Part shown: piece by piece, positions 1 through 6,062 of the stretch
Position numbering within the stretch: the stretch's first letter is position 1
Layout of the letters: every line of letters starts with the position of its first letter
Assembly (NCBI GenBank): GCA_023383735.1
Contig: JAHDYN010000046.1
Span: 1 to 9,288, forward strand
Origin: Gammaproteobacteria bacterium
GTDB taxonomy: Bacteria > Pseudomonadota > Gammaproteobacteria > Steroidobacterales > GCA-2729495
Direction of reading: 5' to 3'
Length of the DNA stretch: 9,288 bases
Notes under the pieces: model-generated
The model's database searches: none
What the model saw: the letters and a program-made list of their open reading frames with translations, nothing else
What the model was told of the DNA's origin: nothing
Program-made: the position numbers and the translations under genes

Positions 1-94
1 CCGCGCCAGCGACCGGAATCGCTCACACGGGCGCGAAAATCAACAGGCTGCTAGGGCGGCACCTGCAACCGGATTGGCGGCTACCTGCCCACGA

Positions 95-116
95 TGTCAA
101 TACGAACGTATTGACA
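95..116. promoter_or_regulatory. Operator-like inverted repeat upstream of the RHH/nucleotidyltransferase pair
   Basis: Two perfect 10-bp arms, TGTCAATACG (95-104) and CGTATTGACA (107-116), flank a 2-nt AA centre. The right arm ends in the TTGACA -35 box of the promoter for the gene at 148, so a protein bound here would block RNA polymerase. Ribbon-helix-helix antitoxins typically bind such short palindromes as paired dimers and repress their own operon. The RHH protein encoded 32 nt downstream is therefore the obvious candidate ligand. The repeat is seen directly; binding by that protein is inference. Confidence 0.7.
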
Positions 117-140
117 CTCCATCAACGACCGGCCGATACT
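111..140 (+). promoter_or_regulatory. Sigma-70-type promoter giving a near-leaderless transcript
   Basis: The -35 hexamer TTGACA (111-116) is a perfect consensus match. The -10 candidate GATACT (135-140) matches four of six positions and is separated by 18 nt. Transcription would start about 147, next to the ATG at 148. No purine-rich Shine-Dalgarno sequence lies before that ATG, which agrees with a leaderless or very short-leader message. The promoter overlaps the 95-116 inverted repeat. Confidence 0.55.
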
Positions 141-147
141 TCAATCC

Positions 148-645
148 ATGAAGGCAGGTCCAAAGACCGCGCAGCTGCAGATCCGTGTCTCTGCGGCCGA
201 GAAGGCGGCCATCCAGCGGGCCGCACGACGGGCAGGCATGGACATGTCGTCCTTCGTGCTCGGCCGCCTGCTGCCGGCCGCAGGAGCGCGTTTCCAGAAA
301 CTGGCTGCAGACTGTGCCGACGAAGCGGGTGTGCGCTATGCGCTCGCGGAACTGAATGCCTTTCTGTCCGGACTTGGAGCCGGTGAGTTGGCTGCGGCAG
401 TGGCAGAGCCGCTGCCGCCAGATCTGGGTGCATATCCGGCCAACTACATCGCGGCCATGGTCGAGTACGCCTGTGCACAGCGCCGGATTGCACCACCGGC
501 TTGGACTGCCGGCATTGCACCGCTCGTCTCGCCGGCATTCGGTTCTGGTCTGGAGAGCCTGCGCTTGTACCTGCTGACGCACTCGCCGCCACCTTTCCGG
601 CGTCGCAACATCTTCATTGACGCCAGCATTGGCGCGAGAGTCTGA
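148..645 (+). CDS. Ribbon-helix-helix antitoxin-like protein with a C-terminal accessory domain
   Basis: This 165-aa protein is probably the DNA-binding, toxin-neutralising partner of the next gene. Residues about 9-14 (LQIRV) form a beta strand, and about 16-28 and 33-42 form two helices with the AGMDMSSFVLGRLL pattern. This is the ribbon-helix-helix fold of CopG/DUF1778-type antitoxins. Residues about 60-165 form a second domain ending in PPFRRRNIFIDASIGARV. I recall a similar arginine-rich 'FRRR-x-IFID' ending in other bacterial regulators encoded beside nucleotidyltransferase genes, but this is from memory. ATG 148 is the only start codon after an in-frame TGA at 112. No Shine-Dalgarno is present, consistent with the leaderless promoter. 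The stop lies next to or inside the start region of the following gene, so the two are translationally linked. The RHH fold is fairly secure; the antitoxin role is inferred from context. Confidence 0.75.
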   Translation: MKAGPKTAQLQIRVSAAEKAAIQRAARRAGMDMSSFVLGRLLPAAGARFQKLAADCADEAGVRYALAELNAFLSGLGAGELAAAVAEPLPPDLGAYPANYIAAMVEYACAQRRIAPPAWTAGIAPLVSPAFGSGLESLRLYLLTHSPPPFRRRNIFIDASIGARV

Positions 646-646
646 A

Positions 647-1186
647 GTGTCCGCCCTGACAGAAGCCGGGCTGCGCAGGCTCTTCGATTTGCTGAATGCC
701 GAGTTGGGCGAGGTGGAAACCGAAGGTGAGCTGTTTCTGGTTGGCGGTGCCGTGATGTGCCTTGCGTATGCCGCGCGTCCTTCCACGCAGGATGTGGACG
801 GCTGGTTTCGCCCTGCAGGCCTGGTCCGTGCGGCTGCGGCCCGGGTAGCGGCCCGGGCCGGTATTCAGCCTGACTGGCTTAACGACGGGGTCAAGGGGTT
901 TTTGAGCGAGCGTGGCCAGTTCAGTCCCTTTCTGGAGCTGGACCACCTGCGGATCATGGTGGCGCAGCCGGACTACCTGCTGGCGATGAAATGCCTGTCG
1001 ATGCGCATCGGTGCCGAGTTTCACGATGAAGATGACATCCGCTTTCTGCTGCGTCACCTGAATGTATCGAGCCATGAGAAGGCCGTACAGTTGATTACGC
1101 GCTACTATCCTCTGGAGCGCTTTCCGCAGAAGACGCTGTACGCGCTTGATGAGTTGCTGCCAAGGCATCAGGGGGCGTCAGATTAA
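647..1186 (+). CDS. DUF6036/AbiEii-like nucleotidyltransferase (putative toxin)
   Basis: This is a small minimal-type nucleotidyltransferase, 179 aa from GTG 647. It shows the superfamily signature: FLVGGA (G33, G34), then about 14 residues later the DVD metal-binding pair (D49, D51). Next come an AQPDYLLAMK segment with K115 and an acidic HDEDDIRFLL helix (126-135), a layout typical of DUF6036 and related to AbiEii/MenT folds. Such enzymes transfer nucleotides to tRNA or protein targets in several toxin-antitoxin systems; the target here is unknown. I chose GTG 647 because GAGAG (636-640) sits 6 nt upstream and because the family begins near this helix. TTG 617 and TTG 629 are in frame but lack a ribosome site and would overlap the RHH gene. 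With GTG 647 the gap to that gene is 1 nt. The nucleotidyltransferase family is well supported; toxicity is inferred. Confidence 0.8.
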   Translation: MSALTEAGLRRLFDLLNAELGEVETEGELFLVGGAVMCLAYAARPSTQDVDGWFRPAGLVRAAAARVAARAGIQPDWLNDGVKGFLSERGQFSPFLELDHLRIMVAQPDYLLAMKCLSMRIGAEFHDEDDIRFLLRHLNVSSHEKAVQLITRYYPLERFPQKTLYALDELLPRHQGASD

Positions 1187-1880
1187 CCACAACAACACAC
1201 CCGCGGCTGTCGTGCTTGCAATCGGCATCGCACTCGCTGGCTACCTGGTCGGCAACGCGCTGATCGAGTCGCGCACCAGCGAGCGCCGGGTCTCCGTGCG
1301 CGGACTTGCCGAGCGTGAAGTGCCGGCAAATCTCGTGCTGTGGCCCATCGTCTTCAGCATCACATCGAACGATCTCGTCGACCTGCAACGTCAGGCAGAT
1401 GCCGGTGTGGTCAAGGTACGCGCCTTTCTGGGCGATGATTTTCCGGCAGAGCAGATCAGCGTGTCGCCGCCGCGCGTGCAGGATCGCGAAGCGCAGGGGC
1501 GGGCCGGTGACCGGCAGGAGCTCGACCGCTATGTGGCCGAGGTTGTCGTTACCGTGCGTACCGACAGGATCGAGACCGCAAGGCAGGCCATTCAGCGCAG
1601 CGGTGAGCTGGTGAAGCAGGGCGTCGCCGTCATCCGCAGCTACGAGTACAACACGCAGTATCTCTATACCGAGCTCGAAAAGATCAAGCCGGAGATGATC
1701 GCCGAGGCCACCAGGGACGCACGCCGTGCGGCCGAACAGTTCGCGCAGGACTCCGGCAGCAAGGTCGGCGCGATCCGCACCGCCCAGCAGGGACTGTTCT
1801 CGATCGAAGACCGCGACCAGTTTTCGCCGCAGCTGAAGAAGATCCGCGTCGTCACCACCGTCGATTACCAGCTCGAGTAG
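1149..1880 (+). CDS. SIMPL-domain (DUF541) membrane-anchored periplasmic protein
   Basis: This protein has one N-terminal membrane helix (about residues 19-38, AAVVLAIGIALAGYLVGNAL). A SIMPL/DUF541 domain follows, recognisable from RRVSVRGLAEREVPANL, the SPPRVQDRE segment and the C-terminal KKIRVVTTVDYQLE strand. The family includes BP26/OMP28-like periplasmic proteins that form oligomers; its cellular role is poorly defined and has been tied to stress tolerance. The domain would lie in the periplasm. The start is uncertain. ATG 1149 (243 aa) overlaps the nucleotidyltransferase gene by 38 nt and has no Shine-Dalgarno. A strong AGGGGG (1170-1175) lies 6 nt before an in-frame ATT at 1182, which would give 232 aa and start just before the membrane helix. 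TTG 1146 is also in frame. The frame's tight fit to the upstream gene suggests read-through from the module promoter. The next gene converges. Confidence 0.82.
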   Translation: MSCCQGIRGRQINHNNTPAAVVLAIGIALAGYLVGNALIESRTSERRVSVRGLAEREVPANLVLWPIVFSITSNDLVDLQRQADAGVVKVRAFLGDDFPAEQISVSPPRVQDREAQGRAGDRQELDRYVAEVVVTVRTDRIETARQAIQRSGELVKQGVAVIRSYEYNTQYLYTELEKIKPEMIAEATRDARRAAEQFAQDSGSKVGAIRTAQQGLFSIEDRDQFSPQLKKIRVVTTVDYQLE

Positions 1881-1882
1881 GG

Positions 1883-1904
1883 ACGCAGCCCTGACGGGTA
1901 GCGT
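1883..1904. terminator. Weak imperfect hairpin between convergent genes
   Basis: ACGC (1883-1886) pairs with GCGT (1901-1904) and CCC (1889-1891) with GGG (1896-1898). Between them are an A-A mismatch and a G-T wobble, and the loop is TGAC. It fills the 28-nt gap between the SIMPL gene and the convergent lactonase gene and could act in both directions. There is no T run on either side, so it is at best a weak terminator. Confidence 0.3.
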
Positions 1905-1908
1905 GCCC

Positions 1909-2976
1909 TCAGCTCTGCTCGCAGACCAGCAACTTCCTGTCGGTGATCGAGCCGATCAGCAGCTTGTTGCCGTAAGTCACGCCGACACTGCCGGCGGATA
2001 TCTCGTCGCCGGCATTCATATAGATCTCGTCGACCGCCGCACCATCGCCGTTGTCCGGGATCACGCGCAGCACCTGGCTCGGTGCCGGCTCGCCCTTGAT
2101 GAAGTGCATGATCAGCTTCATGGTGTTGGCATGGCCGGCCACGGTCAGGCTGGCGTCTGCCGCGACGTCGATGTTGTCGGGCGAGGTCGGGACGGCGATG
2201 CGTCCTGTTTCGGTCACCGCGCCGCTGGCCGGATCGCGTCGCAGAACCCGGATGCGCTGGCCGGATGTTTCGGCGACGTAGAGCGTGCCGCCACCGGCCG
2301 AGACGTTGATGCCGCCGCCTGCGGCGATGTCATCGACGACCACGCGGGCCTCTTCACCATCGAAGTAGGTGAGCGGCGAGCCGCCGATGCCGAGCTGTTG
2401 CAGGCCGGCAGCCAGTCCGCCTTCCAGCGTCTTGTCATTGGCGACGTAAAACTGCCGTGGGCCGACGGCGGCCAGGTCGTTTGGCGAATTGAACAGCGGG
2501 CTGCGGAATGTCTCGCGATGCCGAAACCGGCCGGGTGATACCTCGTCGAACACTTCCACGAGTTCGGGTTCGGTGCCGCGACTGACCGGGTGATTGATGA
2601 CGAACAGGCTGCGTTTGCCCTGCGGGCTGATGTACAGGCTGAGGCCATGGGTGCGCAGGTGTGCGGGCCGGTCGAGCAGGGCATCTTCGGGTACCAGCGG
2701 CAGGCGATTGAGGTCGATGCGCATCACCGTGCCCTGCACGGCTTCACCGCGGATGAGGGCGGCGCGATCCAGGAAGGAGATGTAGGCGAGGCCGCGCTCG
2801 CGGTCCACCGTGATGTCTTCGGCACTGCCATCCAGCGGCAGTGAATCACAACGCCCGGCGAAATGCGGCTTGATCTCGCGAAACGCGCCGCCGCGATTCA
2901 GTACGTACAGCATGCTGAGGATGCTGATGAGGAGCAGGATGCCGATGAACTTGAATACCGTCTTGACGATGCGCAT
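1909..2976 (-). CDS. Paraoxonase-like (PON family) lactonase/arylesterase, membrane-anchored
   Basis: This 355-aa six-bladed beta-propeller hydrolase resembles animal serum paraoxonases, calcium-dependent lactonases and arylesterases. Residues matching PON calcium ligands or structural sites are visible in order: E53-D54 (SAED), N166-D167 (SPNDL), N224 (GGINVS) and D267-N268 (SPDNID). The active-site histidine equivalents are H110 (THGLS) and H129 (VINHP). C43 and C352 sit where PON1 has its disulfide. Other PON-like stretches are AAVGPRQFYVAND, TLYVAETSGQRIRV and KLLIGSITDRKLLVCE. Residues 7-26 form a hydrophobic helix, probably an uncleaved anchor placing the propeller in the periplasm, as PON1 keeps its own signal sequence. 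The ATG at 2976 is preceded by GAGG with a 9-nt spacer. The gene diverges from the first MFS transporter. Ester or lactone hydrolysis is a family inference; the natural substrate is unknown. Confidence 0.87.
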   Translation of the reverse strand: MRIVKTVFKFIGILLLISILSMLYVLNRGGAFREIKPHFAGRCDSLPLDGSAEDITVDRERGLAYISFLDRAALIRGEAVQGTVMRIDLNRLPLVPEDALLDRPAHLRTHGLSLYISPQGKRSLFVINHPVSRGTEPELVEVFDEVSPGRFRHRETFRSPLFNSPNDLAAVGPRQFYVANDKTLEGGLAAGLQQLGIGGSPLTYFDGEEARVVVDDIAAGGGINVSAGGGTLYVAETSGQRIRVLRRDPASGAVTETGRIAVPTSPDNIDVAADASLTVAGHANTMKLIMHFIKGEPAPSQVLRVIPDNGDGAAVDEIYMNAGDEISAGSVGVTYGNKLLIGSITDRKLLVCEQS

Positions 2977-3132
2977 GGGGCTTCAACCTCGCTGTCCGGC
3001 GGCCATTATGGCGTGATTGCTCCGGGGCCTGCCGATCACCTGTCGGATAGTGGCGCAATTCCAATGCTATGCCTGCAACCCGAGTCTTGCGACACTGACG
3101 CCCCGCGATTCTCCGGCAAGGGTCATACACAA
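2977..3132. promoter_or_regulatory. Divergent intergenic region between lactonase and MFS genes
   Basis: These 156 bp must carry promoters for both flanking genes. On the minus strand CATAAT (plus-strand 3005-3010) is a five-of-six -10 match that would start transcription about 22 nt before the lactonase ATG, but no good -35 precedes it. On the plus strand I see no convincing hexamer pair. AAGGG (3118-3122) is a plausible ribosome site 10 nt before the MFS ATG. Confidence 0.35.
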
Positions 3133-4479
3133 ATGAGCGCCAGCCACCAGCCGCCGCCCCTTGCTGCCGACGAGCCCGCATATCGCTTCGGCCCGCTGCT
3201 GATGCTGCCGGGCGTCAGCCGAAAGCATGTCTGGACGCTGTTTTTCATCTCGTTTTTCGGCATTGCGATGATGAATACGGTGGGCATCCTGCAGGCTTAC
3301 CTGTTCAACGAGATCCTGCGCATTCCTCCCAACGAGCAGGGCGCCCTGACCGGCACCCTGCTGGTTACCCAGGAGCTGGTGGTCATATTGCTGGTGGGCC
3401 TGGCCGGCGCCATTTCCGACCGTCTCGGTCGTCCGCCCGTATTCGCCGTCGGCTTCTCGCTGCTCGCAATCGGCTATTGCCTCTATCCGCTGGCCAGTGG
3501 CGACCTGGGTATGCTGACGCTGGAACTGGTGTTTTTCCGGCTGTTCATCGCCTCGGGCGTGGCCTGCATCAACGTGATGCTGTCGTCGGTGGCCAACGAT
3601 TACCCCGTCGATGCCAATCGCGCCAAGATGATTGCAGCGGTGTTTGTCTGCAATGGATTGGGCATCGGCACCCTGCCGCGCTTCATCGGCGGGCTGCCGC
3701 AGAGTTTCATCGAGATGGGCATGGATCCGGTCCTTGCCGGTCGCATGACCTACTGGTGCGTGGCGGGTATCTGCGTGTTTCTGGCACTGGTGCTGCTGTG
3801 GGGCCTGAAGCCCGGCCCGCCGGTGCGAACGACCGAGCGGGAGCCGCTGCTGGCCACCTTGCGTGTGGGTCTCAACGCCGCGCGCATGCCGCGCGTTGCG
3901 CTCGGCTATGCTGCCGCATTCGTTTCCCGGGCCGACCTGGCGGTGGTCAGCCAGTTCCTTACCCTCTGGCTGGTCAGGGAGGGGATGGCGCAGGGGCTGA
4001 CGGTTGCACAGGCGACGCTGAAGGCCACGACCTTTTATGTGGTGATCCAGCTGTTTGCGCTGCCCTGGGCCGTGATCTTCGGCATCGTGCTCGATCGCAT
4101 CGACCGGCTGGTTGGCCTTGCGATCGGCATGAGTGTGGCTTTCGTTGGCTATGCCTCGCTGGGCGTGCTCGACAACCCGATCGGCAACGGCATGTATATC
4201 GCAGCGGCTTTCGTCGGTGCCGGCGAGATGGCGGCCAACATCTCCGCCACCTCGCTGATCGGGAAGGAGGCACCGGAGCGCGGCCGTGGTGCGGTGCTGG
4301 GCCTCTTCAGCCTGTTTGGCGCGGTGGGCATCATGGTGGTCGGCCTGGTCGGTGGCTGGCTGTTCGACAACTGGAAACCGGTGGGACCGTTTCTGTACAT
4401 GGCGGCTTCGAACGCGACGCTGTTCCTGCTCGCGCTGCTGACCATCTTCCTCACCCGCAAGTCGCCGGCGGCAGCCTGA
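3133..4479 (+). CDS. MFS transporter (first of two paralogues)
   Basis: This is a 448-aa major facilitator superfamily permease of the inner membrane with about 12 predicted helices. Motif A appears as GAISDRLGRPPVF (about 92-104; D96, R97, G99, R100). A second DR-type loop, LDRIDRL, lies at about 320-326. The first about 30 residues are a cytoplasmic proline-rich tail. Segments NDYPVDANRAK (155-165), RMPRVALGYAAAFVSRADL (251-269) and LIGKEAPERGRGAV (375-388) recur in the second transporter downstream, so the two are paralogues. MFS proteins move small solutes using ion gradients; direction and substrate cannot be read here. The frame is open further upstream to 2863, but that stretch overlaps the divergent lactonase gene. 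ATG 3133 has AAGGG 10 nt upstream and starts a normal MFS N-terminus. The aldehyde dehydrogenase gene follows after 119 nt. Confidence 0.88.
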   Translation: MSASHQPPPLAADEPAYRFGPLLMLPGVSRKHVWTLFFISFFGIAMMNTVGILQAYLFNEILRIPPNEQGALTGTLLVTQELVVILLVGLAGAISDRLGRPPVFAVGFSLLAIGYCLYPLASGDLGMLTLELVFFRLFIASGVACINVMLSSVANDYPVDANRAKMIAAVFVCNGLGIGTLPRFIGGLPQSFIEMGMDPVLAGRMTYWCVAGICVFLALVLLWGLKPGPPVRTTEREPLLATLRVGLNAARMPRVALGYAAAFVSRADLAVVSQFLTLWLVREGMAQGLTVAQATLKATTFYVVIQLFALPWAVIFGIVLDRIDRLVGLAIGMSVAFVGYASLGVLDNPIGNGMYIAAAFVGAGEMAANISATSLIGKEAPERGRGAVLGLFSLFGAVGIMVVGLVGGWLFDNWKPVGPFLYMAASNATLFLLALLTIFLTRKSPAAA

Positions 4480-4483
4480 CAAC

Positions 4484-4502
4484 ATCGGCGCCGGACGCCG
4501 GT
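4484..4502 (+). terminator. Hairpin after the first MFS gene
   Basis: ATCGGCG (4484-4490) pairs with CGCCGGT (4496-4502) across a CCGGA loop, giving a 7-bp GC-rich stem with one G-T wobble. It begins 4 nt after the MFS stop codon. No T run follows, so it may be an attenuator, an mRNA-stabilising hairpin or chance, and need not separate the MFS and aldehyde dehydrogenase genes. Confidence 0.35.
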
Positions 4503-4598
4503 AGGTGGTCGGCTGTTCATTCCGCAAGGGTGCAGGCTTCCGTGGCCGGACGGTCTTGCCTAAAGTGAGCCCGCACCCACAGCAGACCGAGTTCCAGC

Positions 4599-6050
4599 AT
4601 GTCCGGCAAGTTTGGCGACCGACTCATGTACATCGACGGGCAGTTTGTGCCCGGCAGTGATGGTCAGTGGATAGACTCGGTCAATCCGGGCACCGAAGAG
4701 GTACATGGTCGTGTGCCGGCCGGAACCGCCGCTGATGTCGACCGCGCCGTGAACGCAGCGGAAGCGGCGCAGCCGGGCTGGGCGGCGCACTCGATCTGGG
4801 AGCGGCGCGACGTGTTGCGCAAGCTGGCTGCGGCGATGCGCGCCCGCGCTTCGGAAGTCCTGCCGCTCGAGGCGGCCGATACCGGCAACACCATCGGCAG
4901 CCTGGGCCGCGATGTCGAGGTGGCGGCCAACTATCTGGATTTTTTCGCGGGTCTCGGTACCGAGATCAAGGGTGACAGCGTGCCCGCTTCGAAGGATGGC
5001 ACGCACTTCTCCATCCGCGAACCCTACGGTGTGGTGGCGCGCATCGTGCCTTTCAATCATCCCTTCCTGTTCTCGGCAGCGCATCTGGCTGCGCCGCTGA
5101 TGGCCGGCAATGCGGTGGTCCTGAAGACGCCGGAAACCAGCCCGCTGTCCGGCACCCTGATGGGCGAGATCTGCCACGAGGTGCTGCCGCCCGGGCTCGT
5201 CAACATCGTGCATGGCGCGGGGCTGCCGACCGGCGATGCACTGGTGCGCCACCCGAAGATCTGGCGGATCGGTTTTACCGGCTCCGTACCGACGGGCCTT
5301 GCGATCCAGCGTTCGGCGGCCGAGGTGGCCGTCAAGCATGTATCGCTGGAGCTCGGTGGCAAGAACGCCATGATCGCCTGTGCCGATGCAGACCCGGCCA
5401 CGATTGCGACCGAAGCGGTGCGCGGCATGAACTTCGCCTGGGCTGGCCAGTCCTGTGGCTCCAACAGCCGTCTGCTGCTGCATGAATCGCTGTACGAAGA
5501 CGTGGTGGCGCGAATCGTTGCGCAGGTCAGGACGATCCGGGTCGGTGATGCGCTGGATCCGGCTTCGCAGATGGGCCCGGTCAATTCCGCCGGGCACTAC
5601 CGGCGCGTGCTGTCCTTCGTTGAATCCGCGCGCCAGGACGGCGCGAAACTCCTCACGGGCGGCGAGCGCCCGCCGGGTGCCGACTTCCGTCGCGGTTACT
5701 GGATACAACCCACGGTGTACGGCGATGTGACCATGAACATGCGTGTGGCACGCGAGGAAGTCTTCGGGCCGATACTCTCGATCCTGAAGTGGCGCACGCA
5801 GGAAGAGGCGATAGCGATGGCCAATGCCACGGAGTACGGCCTGACTGCCGGCGTCTGGACGCACGATCTCAAGGTGGCGATGCGCTTCGTGCGGGCGCTC
5901 CAGTCCGGCTTCGTATATGTCAACAACACCGCCCGGCATTTTGTCGGCACGCCCTTTGGCGGCTGGAAGAACAGCGGGCTGGGCAACGAGGAGTGTCTGG
6001 GCGAGCTGTTGAGCTACACTCGCAACAAGGCCGTTCATATTTTCGTCTAG
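4599..6050 (+). CDS. NAD(P)-dependent aldehyde dehydrogenase
   Basis: This 483-aa cytoplasmic enzyme of the ALDH superfamily, of normal length, oxidises an aldehyde to its carboxylic acid with NAD(P)+. All key residues are visible: N153 (PFNHP, oxyanion hole), K176 (LKTPET, cofactor binding), GFTGS (225-229, dinucleotide loop), E251 (LELGGKN, general base), nucleophile C286 (GQSCGS), EEVFGP (386-391) and PFGGWKNSGLG (452-462). The N-terminal MYIDGQFVPG and VNPGTEEV patterns resemble betaine-aldehyde and DhaS-like dehydrogenases, but a specific substrate cannot be assigned. ATG 4599 is the first start and has only a weak CCGAG upstream. ATG 4626 is an alternative without a better site. It sits between two paralogous MFS genes, 12 nt before the second, so import or export of the aldehyde, its precursor or the acid product is likely linked to it. 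Confidence 0.93.
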   Translation: MSGKFGDRLMYIDGQFVPGSDGQWIDSVNPGTEEVHGRVPAGTAADVDRAVNAAEAAQPGWAAHSIWERRDVLRKLAAAMRARASEVLPLEAADTGNTIGSLGRDVEVAANYLDFFAGLGTEIKGDSVPASKDGTHFSIREPYGVVARIVPFNHPFLFSAAHLAAPLMAGNAVVLKTPETSPLSGTLMGEICHEVLPPGLVNIVHGAGLPTGDALVRHPKIWRIGFTGSVPTGLAIQRSAAEVAVKHVSLELGGKNAMIACADADPATIATEAVRGMNFAWAGQSCGSNSRLLLHESLYEDVVARIVAQVRTIRVGDALDPASQMGPVNSAGHYRRVLSFVESARQDGAKLLTGGERPPGADFRRGYWIQPTVYGDVTMNMRVAREEVFGPILSILKWRTQEEAIAMANATEYGLTAGVWTHDLKVAMRFVRALQSGFVYVNNTARHFVGTPFGGWKNSGLGNEECLGELLSYTRNKAVHIFV

Positions 6051-6062
6051 CGTGAGGCATCC

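Noticed and set aside
36..54. AATCAACAGGCTGCTAG-like stretch resembling ends often seen near mobile elements.
   Set aside because: Only a vague resemblance; no matching inverted copy, target duplication or transposase in the window.
72..100. Divergent promoter using the left arm of the operator (TTGACA on the minus strand).
   Set aside because: At 17-18 nt spacing the -10 position reads CCAATC or CAATCC, a poor match.
2..151. Open frame from the left edge ending in a TGA that overlaps ATG 148 (ATGA), with a CPRC motif.
   Set aside because: The ATGA overlap looks like coupling, but the predicted peptide is low in structure, and the stretch holds a perfect operator and promoter. More likely non-coding; sequence left of the window would decide.
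2863..3132. N-terminal extension of the first MFS transporter by 90 residues.
   Set aside because: It would overlap the divergent lactonase gene and fill the intergenic promoter region. ATG 3133 has a ribosome site and gives a normal MFS length.
3067..4527. Long antisense open frame (486 codons) opposite the first MFS transporter.
   Set aside because: The product is extremely His/Gln/Arg-rich, typical of the reverse complement of membrane-protein codons. The sense frame is a clear MFS permease.
4560..6038. Long antisense open frame (492 codons) opposite the aldehyde dehydrogenase.
   Set aside because: Shadow of GC-rich codon use. The sense frame has every ALDH catalytic motif; the antisense product is Arg/His/Gly-rich with no recognisable domain.
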